Source of the DNA: Paracoccus marinaquae
GTDB taxonomy: Bacteria; Pseudomonadota; Alphaproteobacteria; Rhodobacterales; Rhodobacteraceae
Assembly (NCBI RefSeq): GCF_018860165.1
Contig: NZ_JAHKNG010000016.1
Coordinates: 21,994 to 85,993 of the forward strand
Direction: 5' to 3'
DNA: 64,000 nucleotides
The notes beneath the pieces were generated by a model. That model ran no database searches, was not told where the DNA came from, and saw only the letters and a program-made list of their open reading frames with translations. A program made the translations under genes and the position numbers. Below, piece after piece: positions 53,882 through 61,804 of the stretch. Position 1 is the first letter of the stretch; the number at the start of each line of letters is the position of its first letter.

Positions 53882-54121
53882 ATGCCGAACTACATCTCCC
53901 GCCCCATCCACAAAGCCACCGCTGTTGGCAGCGCGCGCAAAACCGCCAGCGCATCTGACGCCTGGTGCTGCAGCTGCTGCGGCGCACTGCTGGGCATCCA
54001 CCGCGACGGCCTGATGCATGTGAGCTTCGCGCGCGGTCACGAATATCTGTTCAGCTATCCCGCCACGGCGACCTGCCGGCGCTGCGGGACCATGAGCCAG
54101 ACGAAGGGACCGGCGCGTTAA
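53882..54121 (+). CDS. Small zinc-ribbon protein
   Basis: 79-aa protein with two Cys pairs: WCCSCCGALLG near residues 28-36 and CRRCG near residues 65-69, the pattern of a zinc ribbon. A basic His-containing stretch lies between. Small zinc-ribbon genes are usual at the left of phage-like modules in Rhodobacteraceae. GGAG lies about 8 nt before the ATG. No enzymatic role evident. Confidence 0.75.
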   Translation: MPNYISRPIHKATAVGSARKTASASDAWCCSCCGALLGIHRDGLMHVSFARGHEYLFSYPATATCRRCGTMSQTKGPAR

Positions 54122-54218
54122 GCCGCGCCGTTCGCCTGAATTTCCCGATCATCAGAGGCGCACGACGCCCTGAGGCCCGAGAGAGGCGCTGGACGCCCGG
54201 CCGGAAGGCTGGCGTCCC

Positions 54219-54935
54219 GTGTCTTTCTCCTGGTCCGCGATCCGCGAGGATCTCGCCCGTTCGTCGTCGACCCTGCAATCTCAACGCGATTATCGTGCCG
54301 TCCGGTCGACCGAACCGTCGCTTCGGCCTTACACCGATATCGTCGGGCTGCTCGGCGCCCTGCATCATGGGCATCTCGATTTCGATGGGCGAAACGCCAT
54401 TCTCGCCGCCCTCGTGCGCAGGTCACAAGGCCGCGATCGTCCCGCGGGATTGGCCCTGCACGTCATGCTGCTTTCCCTGTGGCCGGGGCTCGATGCGATC
54501 CGCAACCGCTGCCTGCGTCGCCGTGTCGGCACTGCTGACGAGATCAACTCCGACCTGCTGGCCCGCAGCACGGAAATCATCCGGACCCTTGATCTCGGTC
54601 GCGTCACCAATATCGCCGCCACCGTGCTGATGAACACCGAACGCGATCTGTTGCGGGCCCATCGACGCGAGATCGACCGCCAGCAATCTTGCGCGGAGGT
54701 AGAACCCGACTGGATTGCCGCGCCGCCGTCATGGGCGGAACGGGCCCGGATGCGGGCGGAATTGCGGGCTGATCTGTCGGCGGTAATCGGGTCAGATGCC
54801 GATCTGGTCTTGGGCGTCGCGGTGGACGGCTTGAATCAGATCGAGATGGCAAGCGCGCTCGGCCTGTCCGATGGGGCGGCGCGGAAACGTTATCAACGCG
54901 CCGCCGCGCGCCTGCGAGGCCATTACCGGCCTTGA
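54219..54935 (+). CDS. Sigma-factor-like helix-turn-helix protein
   Basis: 238-aa protein from GTG 54219. The C-terminus has a sigma-70 region 4-like helix-turn-helix, LNQIEMASALGLSDGAARKRYQRAAARLR, and the middle resembles a region 2-like helical bundle with many Arg. It is probably a phage/element-encoded transcription activator. Its 3' end overlaps the convergent toxin gene by 13 bp. Confidence 0.7.
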   Translation: MSFSWSAIREDLARSSSTLQSQRDYRAVRSTEPSLRPYTDIVGLLGALHHGHLDFDGRNAILAALVRRSQGRDRPAGLALHVMLLSLWPGLDAIRNRCLRRRVGTADEINSDLLARSTEIIRTLDLGRVTNIAATVLMNTERDLLRAHRREIDRQQSCAEVEPDWIAAPPSWAERARMRAELRADLSAVIGSDADLVLGVAVDGLNQIEMASALGLSDGAARKRYQRAAARLRGHYRP

Positions 54936-55357
54936 GCCGCCTCGTGCCACGGATCCACCACCTCCACGCCCATGGCGGCGAAGGGCGCGGTGTCGCGGCT
55001 GGCGACGGGATAGCCCTGTGCCGCGGCAATGGCAGCAATCGCGCCATCGGCAAAACTCACGGCCTGTCCCTGCCGGCGCGCCGTTGCCATCAATACTCCG
55101 AAGGCACTGGCAGCGGCCTCGTCGAACGACAGGATACGTGCCGGAAATACCTCGGCCAGCATCTGCTCGAGCCGCGCGTCAAGATCGTCCCGACGCCGCC
55201 CAGCGTCCAGGCATGCAATGCCGAACCGCAACTCGGCCAGGCTGATGGTGGTCAGGTGCAGGGTGGTCAACTCTTGCCGGTTGAGCCAGTCGATCACCCG
55301 CGGCTCTGGCGCCGGCTTCATCGTCTCCGAGACGACATTGGTGTCGAGGATGATCAT
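54923..55357 (-). CDS. PIN-domain toxin, VapC/FitB type
   Basis: 144-aa PIN-domain ribonuclease. The conserved acidic residues are visible in MIILDTNVVSE (Asp5), SLAELRFG (Glu), FADGAIAAIA (Asp) and ASRDTAPF (Asp). It starts within the antitoxin stop (ATGA overlap). Cleaves RNA when released from its antitoxin. Confidence 0.93.
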   Translation of the reverse strand: MIILDTNVVSETMKPAPEPRVIDWLNRQELTTLHLTTISLAELRFGIACLDAGRRRDDLDARLEQMLAEVFPARILSFDEAAASAFGVLMATARRQGQAVSFADGAIAAIAAAQGYPVASRDTAPFAAMGVEVVDPWHEAAQGR

Positions 55358-55593
55358 TCGAAACCGGCCGGCTCCGCGGGCGTCCGGTCGCGTTCGACCG
55401 AAAGGTCGTCCGTCTCGGCGCCGGACCAGATACTGCGCATCAGATCACCCGCGCGCGGGCGCGACTGCGGCAGCACCGCGCGGGCAATGATCTCGCGCAA
55501 CTCGGCCTCGGCGCTGCGACCATGCGCGGCGGCCTGCGCCTTCAGCGCGCGATGCACCTCTTCCGGGATCTGACGCACGACGATCTGGGCCAT
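55354..55593 (-). CDS. FitA-type ribbon-helix-helix antitoxin
   Basis: 79-aa protein with an N-terminal ribbon-helix-helix (MAQIVVRQIPEEVHRALKAQ AAAHGRS), the FitA/VapB type, and a C-terminal acidic tail that would block the PIN toxin. First gene of the pair. It would bind its own promoter, where two GATATCA repeats are seen. Confidence 0.92.
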   Translation of the reverse strand: MAQIVVRQIPEEVHRALKAQAAAHGRSAEAELREIIARAVLPQSRPRAGDLMRSIWSGAETDDLSVERDRTPAEPAGFE

Positions 55594-55607
55594 GATGAAG
55601 CTCGCTC

Positions 55608-55633
55608 GATATCAATTCTAATTATAGATATCA
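55608..55633 (-). promoter_or_regulatory. Toxin-antitoxin operator with repeated GATATCA
   Basis: Two GATATCA heptamers (55608-55614 and 55627-55633) 19 bp apart, on either side of an AT-rich stretch whose minus strand reads TATAATTAG, a good -10 region. The repeats flank the likely promoter of the antitoxin gene (ATG 55593), as expected for autorepression. Confidence 0.6.
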
Positions 55634-55716
55634 CATTTGATCGCGGCTTCAATGTCCCGATCGGCCTTCGGGATTGGCTTTTGAACAGGTGAAGCCCCTG
55701 TTCACGAGCCCGATCG

Positions 55717-55917
55717 ATGACACTGCCGCCCATTCCGCCGTCTGATCTCCTGAAACGCCTGCCGGGGTATTACCGCCGCTGGGAGCTGACCGAGCTGGTG
55801 ATGCCAGACCGGTATTACTTCTTCGAAGCAGCCGGCCAGCATGAGGATGGCGAGGACCTCTTCGCGGTCTATATCCAGCCCGCCGATCTGGAGCCCGGCG
55901 AAGGGCGGCTACAATGA
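55717..55917 (+). CDS. Small protein preceding the primase-helicase
   Basis: 66-aa acidic soluble protein (MTLPPIPPSDLLKRLPGYYRRWE...) with the end overlapping the primase-helicase start by 4 bp. I recognise no family; the overlap and similar spacing suggest a role in the same replication module. Confidence 0.65.
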   Translation: MTLPPIPPSDLLKRLPGYYRRWELTELVMPDRYYFFEAAGQHEDGEDLFAVYIQPADLEPGEGRLQ

Positions 55918-58154
55918 GCGTGCCGGCGGTCGATCCGGCGCAGATCGCGCTCTTTCTCGATGTCGTCTTCTCCTGGTGCGACGGGCTGATCCCCTTGCGC
56001 GGCCTGCCCGAGAAGGGCGTGACGCCGCCCCCGCCGAGTGATCTGCGCTGGTTGCCTGCCTATGCGGGTGCGCCCGCGACCATCGCGGGCTGTGCCGAGG
56101 TTGCCGCGCCCATCGGCCGAGCCATCTATGTCATCCCCGGCACGGTGGCGCAGTGTGGCGAAGCCCGCGCCGGGCATGTGCTGCAGATGCAGGCCCTCGT
56201 GGTCGATCTTGATCAGGGCGATATTGTCGCCAAGCGCGATCACCTCATCCGCCATCTCGGTCCCGCCACGCTCACGGTGGAAAGCGGTGGCATCACCGAG
56301 GGCGGTCAGAAGAAGCTGCATCTGTGGTGGAAGCTGAGCGAGCCCGCGCATGGTGCGGATATCGCCCGTCTTTGCCGCCTGCGCGGCGAGATCGCCCGCA
56401 AGGTCGGTGGTGACGGCAGCTTCGGCTCGGCGCATCAGCCGGTGCGGGTGCCGGGCACCATCCATGGCAAGCACGGCCTGAGATCGCAGGTCAGGATCAT
56501 CGATCATCAGGCGATCGAGGTCGATCTGGCCGAGTTCGAGACTCGGGCGATCGCCATGCCGGTCTTGGCAGAGCCGTCGTCATCGGGCAAGCCCCTCGAC
56601 TTCAATTCTGATGCAAAACCCTCCGTCGATGCCGTGCTCACCACGCCGGTGCGGGAAGGCGCGGCGGATGACTGGACACGGTTCCAGGGCGCCAGTGCCG
56701 CGATCGGCCATTACCTGCGCCAGGCCCATGAGGGGCGCATGACGCTCGATGAGGCCTGGGAGGCGATCTGCAGCTATAACGCCGCGATGCTGCGCCCGCC
56801 ATGGCCCGAGGATCGGCTCAAGGCCGAGACACGTCGCCTGTGGCAGCGACATCTCGAACGCAACGGACCTGCGCAGCCGCCGCGGCAGGAGGCGCCGACA
56901 GGCCCGCTGGACTGCTTCAGCCTCGGCCAGCTGCTCGATGACCGCAGCGCGCTGCCCGACGACATCATCGCGCCGCGCGTGCTCACACCGGGCGGCCTGC
57001 TGGTCCTTGGCGGAGCGCCCAAGGTCGGCAAGAGCGACTTCCTGATCTCCTGGCTCGTCCACATGGCTGCCGGCGTGCCGTTCCTCGGCTTCACGCCGCC
57101 GCGGCCGCTGCGGGTATTTTACCTGCAGGCCGAGCTGCAGTATCACTACCTGCGCGAGCGCCTCCACCAGATCGGCCTGCCGTCCGAAGTCCTTGTTGCC
57201 GCGCGCGACGGCTTCGTCGCCACCCCGCGGCTGAAGCTGCTGCTCGACCACGGTGGCGTCACCCGCGTGCTGGAGGCGATCCGGAGCGCTTTCCGCGACA
57301 GCCCGCCCGACATTCTCTGCGTCGATCCGATCCGCAACGTCTTCGACGGCGGTTCGGCGGGTCCGAACGGTGGCAGCGGCGGCGAGAACGACAACAGCGC
57401 GATGATGTTCTTCCTCAAGGAGCGGGTCGAAGCGCTGCAGGCGGCGGTCAATCGCGATGCAGGTGTCATCCTCGTCCACCACACGAAGAAGCTTTCGAAG
57501 CAGCAGGTGAAGGATGACCCGTTCCTCGCTCTCTCCGGCGCCAGCGCGCTGCGGGGTTATTACACCAGCGGCCTGATCCTGCACCGCCCGGACGACGACA
57601 GCACCGCCCGCCGCCTCGAGATCGAACTTCGCAACGGACCGGCCCTGGAGGCGAAGCTGGTCGACAAGATCGGTGGCGCCTGGGTCGAACTGAACGCCCG
57701 CCACGAGCGTCTCGTGCGGCAGGAGGTGGGGGCCCGTCTCGACGCCGAGCGCGATCGCAAGGCCGAGGTGATCCTCGACCTGCTCTACGAGGAGGCTGCG
57801 GAAGGCCGGCTCTATACCTCCACCCAGTTCGCCTCGAACTTCGAGAACCGCGCCGGCCTCGGCAGCCAGCACACCATCCAGGACCGGCTCAACGTCCTCG
57901 CGACGAAGGGTTATGTCAAATACCAGCGCAATGGCGGGCTCTACGATCTGCCGCTGGTTCGCTCGCGCTTTGGCTACATGTGCACCGAAGGGATGCGCTT
58001 TGGCCGGGCTGAGCAGGTCGATCCCGAGACCGGCGAGGTGATCGCGCGCGGTATTGCCGTCCGTCCAAGCCATTATCGCTGCGCCTCATCGGGAGTCGCG
58101 CGCGAGGTCGAAAACCCCTTCGTCTGGGTCTGGCCGGAGGTCTCGGATGTCTGA
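55914..58154 (+). CDS. Phage-type primase-helicase (RepA-like ATPase)
   Basis: 746-aa replication protein. N-terminal about 250 residues resemble a PrimPol/RepB-type primase (VVDLDQGDIVAKRDHL, RLRGEIARKVGGDG with RVPGTIHGKHG); the middle has a RecA-like RepA ATPase with GGAPKVGKSDF (Walker A near residue 366), VFYLQAELQYHYLRERL and ILCVDPIRNVFDGG; the C-terminal part resembles a winged helix. Probably starts replication of the element; followed by the repeat cluster. Confidence 0.85.
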   Translation: MSVPAVDPAQIALFLDVVFSWCDGLIPLRGLPEKGVTPPPPSDLRWLPAYAGAPATIAGCAEVAAPIGRAIYVIPGTVAQCGEARAGHVLQMQALVVDLDQGDIVAKRDHLIRHLGPATLTVESGGITEGGQKKLHLWWKLSEPAHGADIARLCRLRGEIARKVGGDGSFGSAHQPVRVPGTIHGKHGLRSQVRIIDHQAIEVDLAEFETRAIAMPVLAEPSSSGKPLDFNSDAKPSVDAVLTTPVREGAADDWTRFQGASAAIGHYLRQAHEGRMTLDEAWEAICSYNAAMLRPPWPEDRLKAETRRLWQRHLERNGPAQPPRQEAPTGPLDCFSLGQLLDDRSALPDDIIAPRVLTPGGLLVLGGAPKVGKSDFLISWLVHMAAGVPFLGFTPPRPLRVFYLQAELQYHYLRERLHQIGLPSEVLVAARDGFVATPRLKLLLDHGGVTRVLEAIRSAFRDSPPDILCVDPIRNVFDGGSAGPNGGSGGENDNSAMMFFLKERVEALQAAVNRDAGVILVHHTKKLSKQQVKDDPFLALSGASALRGYYTSGLILHRPDDDSTARRLEIELRNGPALEAKLVDKIGGAWVELNARHERLVRQEVGARLDAERDRKAEVILDLLYEEAAEGRLYTSTQFASNFENRAGLGSQHTIQDRLNVLATKGYVKYQRNGGLYDLPLVRSRFGYMCTEGMRFGRAEQVDPETGEVIARGIAVRPSHYRCASSGVAREVENPFVWVWPEVSDV

Positions 58155-58273
58155 CAAGACCGACCTCCGACATATGTCGAGAATGTCAGACATATCTCGT
58201 TGTCTGACTGATTGCTTGCAAATCAATGGCTTACATAAGTCGAAGTCAGACCTGTCCGACTTCGTTGTCCGAC
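58149..58273 (+). repeat. Cluster of seven GTCNGAC motifs, possible origin
   Basis: GTCTGAC 58149-58155, GTCAGAC 58185-58191, GTCTGAC 58202-58208, GTCAGAC 58245-58251, GTCCGAC 58254-58260, GTCCGAC 58267-58273 and the related palindrome CGACATATGTCG 58168-58179 lie within 125 bp just behind the primase-helicase. Such a symmetric 7-mer would occur by chance about once in 4 kb. Iteron-like layout next to a replication initiator suggests an origin of replication or regulator binding sites. The first copy is in the end of the primase gene. Confidence 0.6.
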
Positions 58274-58342
58274 TTCTGCAGAGCAGGAAAGGCAAGCAAT
58301 ATCAATGTCATGAGCCACTGAATAAGTCGAACAATGATCCCC

Positions 58343-58379
58343 CCCATACTACGTATGGGACCGCCCGCCGTCAGGCGGG
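58343..58379 (+). terminator. Two adjacent hairpins behind the repeat cluster
   Basis: CCCATAC-tac-GTATGGG (58343-58359) and CCCGCC-gtca-GGCGGG (58364-58379), only 5 bp apart, upstream of the next small gene. No T-run follows, so they may be part of the origin structure or weak terminators. The space from 58274 to 58472 has no other feature. Confidence 0.4.
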
Positions 58380-58472
58380 GCGGCCCATACGCTGCGTCCG
58401 TGCCCGCGGTCCGCCGTCCGCCCTCGTCTCTGCCTCATCCGATCACAGCGGCCCGAACGACAGGAGATGACA

Positions 58473-58697
58473 ATGGCCCGAATGAAACTGACAACGATGC
58501 GCTACGCGCCCCCCGGCTACGGTGGCACGCGGCGCAGCCACGATGAGGTCAAGCGCGACGGCTGGCAGGAAATGGGCCTGCTGGCGGTCAGCGTGAATGA
58601 TCCGCGGCTGACCTGGCCCGAGCGCGAAATGGTCGCGCAACTGGGTCGCAAGCTCTACGGCCCCCGCGCCGGCGAGGGAGGGCGTGGCCATGGCTGA
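58473..58697 (+). CDS. Small phage-associated protein
   Basis: 74-aa basic protein (MARMKLTTMRYAPPGYGGTR...) with AGGAG 6 nt before ATG 58473. Its end overlaps the next gene. Segments RLTWPEREMVAQLGRKLYG look like a short helix-turn-helix, but no family is known to me. Confidence 0.65.
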   Translation: MARMKLTTMRYAPPGYGGTRRSHDEVKRDGWQEMGLLAVSVNDPRLTWPEREMVAQLGRKLYGPRAGEGGRGHG

Positions 58698-59070
58698 TCG
58701 GGACTGGACCGCGGACGATGTTGCCGACCACTTCGCCGAGGCGTTCCGCACGCTGCGCAAGCTGCCGCCGGTGAAGGCGCAGGGCTACTTCAACACCTGG
58801 CCCGACATCGTGCGGACCAGCCGCGAGATCGCGGCGATGGAACCCCAGCCGATGCGGGTCTGGCCCTCGGCCGCCGCGATCACGCGGCTTGAGCAGACCT
58901 TCGACTGGGTGCTCTGGATCGAGGAGGCGGAGCGCAAGCTGGTCTGGTCGCGCGCGGCCCGGGTGCCGTGGAAGCAGATCAGCGGGGAACTCGGCTGCGA
59001 CCGCACGACGGCATGGCGGCGCTGGCAACTGGCGCTGACCAAGATAGCTGCGCGCCTGAATGCGAAGTGA
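58684..59070 (+). CDS. DUF6362 family phage protein
   Basis: 128-aa protein (MAMADRDWTADDVADHFAEA...) with the DUF6362 arrangement: AFRTLRKLPPVKAQGYFNTWPD, RLEQTFDWVLWIEEAERKLVWSRAA and a helix-turn-helix-like ISGELGCDRTTAWRRWQLAL. It is common just left of phage packaging genes; probably a transcription or packaging regulator. Overlaps the previous gene by 14 bp. Confidence 0.75.
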   Translation: MAMADRDWTADDVADHFAEAFRTLRKLPPVKAQGYFNTWPDIVRTSREIAAMEPQPMRVWPSAAAITRLEQTFDWVLWIEEAERKLVWSRAARVPWKQISGELGCDRTTAWRRWQLALTKIAARLNAK

Positions 59071-59208
59071 CTCCAATGTGTTGCAACACATTTCCCTTCG
59101 ACATCTGCAACATGCCCGTGCTATAAACAGGATATGATCGGGAGAAGAGCGCCTCGGAGCGCCACCGGTCGTTTCCTCCCCGTTTCATCCGACTTGCGAG
59201 GGCATCCC

Positions 59209-59553
59209 ATGCCTGTGCGCCCGCCCATCCATCGCCCGGTGGGGACGCGTGACAAGCGTGAGGCCGATCGCGACGCCGACCACAAACGCGACCCCGCCAT
59301 CCGGGCGCTCTACAAATCCACCCGCTGGCAGCACGCGCGGCGGATGTTCCTCGCCCGCCACCCGCTCTGCGCGGAATGCCAGCGACAGGGGTTGGTGAGC
59401 GCGGCCAATACCGTCGATCACATCATCCCCCATCGCGGCGATACGGATCGGTTCTGGGACCCGGACGGTTGGCAGCCGCTCTGTGCCAGCTGTCACAGTC
59501 GCAAGACCGCGAGCGAGGATGGCGGCTTCGGCAACGCCCGCCGCCAACCATAA
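59209..59553 (+). CDS. HNH endonuclease
   Basis: 114-aa HNH nuclease of the type that sits beside HK97-type terminases. Motifs: CAECQRQG (first Cys pair), VDHIIPHRGD (catalytic His, Asp) and PLCASCHSRKT (second Cys pair and His). I use ATG 59209 with GAGGG upstream; an upstream ATG at 59134 would add 25 residues. Probably works with terminase in DNA packaging. Confidence 0.88.
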   Translation: MPVRPPIHRPVGTRDKREADRDADHKRDPAIRALYKSTRWQHARRMFLARHPLCAECQRQGLVSAANTVDHIIPHRGDTDRFWDPDGWQPLCASCHSRKTASEDGGFGNARRQP

Positions 59554-59663
59554 ACCACCGCCCCCCCGGGGGGAGGGTAAATCTCTGGGGCCTTCCAGCC
59601 CCGGACCGGGCGCCAAGCTTTCTGCATCCGTGGCCAAAATGGCGAGGGGGGGGGTAGCGGCCC

Positions 59664-61040
59664 ATGCAACAAGGAAATACAGCCGTGTCCGATCGCGAAC
59701 TTGTCATCGAATATCGTGCGCTTGATCGCCTCGTGCCTTACGCGCGCAACGCCCGCAGCCATTCCGAAGCCCAGCTGGCCGAGATCGCCGGATCGATCCG
59801 CGCGTTCGGGTTCACCAACCCGGTGCTGATTGCAGAGGATGACACGCTGATCGCGGGTCATGGCCGGGTGCTGGCGGCACGGCTGCTCGGCATGGAGACA
59901 GTGCCGACCATCACCCTGACCGGCCTGACCGAGAGCCAGCGCCGGGCGCTGGTGCTGGCCGATAACCGCATCGCGCTGAATGCCGGATGGGACGAGGCGC
60001 TGCTGGCGCTGGAACTGAGCGACCTGAAGGAGGCCGGGTTCGACCTCGGGATCATGGGGTTTGAAGACGGGGAACTCGACCGGCTTTTGTCGGGGGCGGA
60101 GGAGGACGGTGAAGGTTCGACGCCGCCCGTGGTCATTCCCGAGCCGCCCCGCAACCCGGTTTCCCGGGCTGGCGATCTGTGGATCCTCGGTGAGCACAGG
60201 CTGCTCTGCGGCGATAGCACCAGCGCTGCCGATGTGCGCCGGCTGATGAATGGCGAGCGCGCCGTGCTGTTCGCGACCGACCCGCCGTATCTGGTCGATT
60301 ACGACGGCAGCAACCACCCGACCCGCAACAAGGACTGGTCGGCGTCCTACGGCACGACCTGGGATGACAGCAGCCAAGGCGCAGAACTCTACGACGGCTT
60401 CATCGGCGCGGCCATCGCAGAGGCGATCACCGAGGACGCCGCCTGGTATTGCTGGCACGCCTCGCGCCGCCAGGCGATGCTGGAAGCCTGCTGGGAAAAG
60501 GCCGGGGCGTTTGTGCATCAGCAGATCATCTGGGTGAAGGACCGGGGCGTTCTGACCCGGTCGCATTACCTCTGGAAGCACGAGCCCTGCTTCATGGGCT
60601 GGCGCCGCCCAAACCGCCCGCCGAAGGTCGCCGAGCAGACGCTGCCTTCGACCTGGGAGATGCCCAGCTTCGCCAAGGACGAACGCCCCGACCACCCGAC
60701 GCCGAAGCCGCTGGACGCCTTCGGCATTCCGATGCGCCAGCATGTCGCCCGCGGCGGCCTCTGCTACGAGCCCTTCTCGGGCTCCGGCTCGCAGATAATG
60801 GCCGGCGAAGCCAATGGCCGCCGCGTCAATGCCATGGAAATCAGCCCGGCCTATGTCGATGTCGCGGTGGAACGCTGGCAGGCCGAGACCGGCAAGGACG
60901 CGATCCTCGATGGCGACGGCCGGACCTTCGCGCAGGTGAGGACCGAGCGGCTGGGCGATGATGCCGGGGCCGAGAAAGCGGATGACGACGCTAAGGGTGA
61001 CGCCGCCCCCCGCAAGCGCTGCCGGAGCAAGGCAGCATGA
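59664..61040 (+). CDS. ParB-domain DNA methyltransferase
   Basis: 458-aa fusion: N-terminal ParB/sulfiredoxin-like domain (LVPYARNARSHSEAQ, GFTNPVLI, AGHGRVLAA) and a C-terminal beta-class N4/N6 methyltransferase with DPPYLVDYDG near residue 205 and FSGSGSQIMAG near residue 371. Such fusions are common in phages, protecting or marking their DNA. Overlaps the next gene by 4 bp. Confidence 0.92.
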   Translation: MQQGNTAVSDRELVIEYRALDRLVPYARNARSHSEAQLAEIAGSIRAFGFTNPVLIAEDDTLIAGHGRVLAARLLGMETVPTITLTGLTESQRRALVLADNRIALNAGWDEALLALELSDLKEAGFDLGIMGFEDGELDRLLSGAEEDGEGSTPPVVIPEPPRNPVSRAGDLWILGEHRLLCGDSTSAADVRRLMNGERAVLFATDPPYLVDYDGSNHPTRNKDWSASYGTTWDDSSQGAELYDGFIGAAIAEAITEDAAWYCWHASRRQAMLEACWEKAGAFVHQQIIWVKDRGVLTRSHYLWKHEPCFMGWRRPNRPPKVAEQTLPSTWEMPSFAKDERPDHPTPKPLDAFGIPMRQHVARGGLCYEPFSGSGSQIMAGEANGRRVNAMEISPAYVDVAVERWQAETGKDAILDGDGRTFAQVRTERLGDDAGAEKADDDAKGDAAPRKRCRSKAA

Positions 61041-61282
61041 AACAATCACGCCTCATGTCGCTGGTCGAGTCCATCGCCAATGTCACCGTCGGATATGGCG
61101 TTGCCGTCGCCACGCAGATCCTGATCTTCCCGTTCTTCGGGCTGCACGTCACGCTGACGCAGAACATGGCGATGGGCGGGATTTTTACCATCGTATCGAT
61201 AGTGCGTTCCTTCGCCTTGCGGCGGGTGTTCGAGGCTATGCGGGTCGGTGGCGGTGAGCACGAGTCCGACTCTCGGGGATAA
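61037..61282 (+). CDS. DUF7220-type small membrane protein
   Basis: 81-aa protein (MKQSRLMSLVESIANVTVGY...) with two transmembrane helices (about residues 18-38 and 43-60) and a short basic end with an acidic tail. I believe it is DUF7220, a family seen in phages of this group beside the methylase and terminase; function unknown. Confidence 0.7.
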   Translation: MKQSRLMSLVESIANVTVGYGVAVATQILIFPFFGLHVTLTQNMAMGGIFTIVSIVRSFALRRVFEAMRVGGGEHESDSRG

Positions 61283-61333
61283 GCCCGATTCATCAGCATT
61301 GCGGGAGGAGAACAGCCGGAAAGGACAAGGATC

Positions 61334-61804
61334 ATGGCGGGTCGCAAGCCACTGCCGACGCAGCTCAAACTGGTCAAGGGCACGGCCCGGCCGCATCGGA
61401 TGAACCCCGACGAGCCGAAGCCGGTGGTGACAACGCCGCCGCCGCCCGACCACCTTGATGAGCGAGCGGCCGCGAAGTTCACCGAGATGGCCGAGCTGCT
61501 GGCCCGGCATGGGGTGATGACCGAACTCGATGTCGGCGCGCTGGCCCGTTACGTGGTGATCTGGCGCCGCTGGCTCGAGGCGGAGGCCGAGGTCAAGCGC
61601 CGCGGCCCGGTGGTGAAGACTGTGGGCGGCAATATCATCCAGAACCCGTTCCTGGCCGTGGCCAATAAATGCCTCGCGCAGATGGGCCAGATCGAGAGTG
61701 AGTTCGGGATGACGCCATCTAGTCGCACCCGGGTGCGCATGGCTGAACCGACTGACACCCGCGACCCGTTCGAGGATTATCTGAACCGTGGCAGCAGCGC
61801 GTAA
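61334..61804 (+). CDS. Phage terminase small subunit, P27 type
   Basis: 156-aa DNA-binding packaging subunit of P27 type: MAGRKPLPTQLKLVKGTARP, LDERAAAKFTEMAELLARHG and the late NPFLAVANKCLAQMGQIESEFG, followed by PSSRTRV and a short acidic tail. It recognises phage DNA ends. It overlaps the large subunit gene by 17 bp. Confidence 0.93.
   Translation: MAGRKPLPTQLKLVKGTARPHRMNPDEPKPVVTTPPPPDHLDERAAAKFTEMAELLARHGVMTELDVGALARYVVIWRRWLEAEAEVKRRGPVVKTVGGNIIQNPFLAVANKCLAQMGQIESEFGMTPSSRTRVRMAEPTDTRDPFEDYLNRGSSA

Noticed and set aside
58147..58470. Possible small gene over the GTCNGAC repeats
   Set aside because: Its MSD repeats only reflect the DNA motif, the rest is low-complexity, and no ribosome site is visible.
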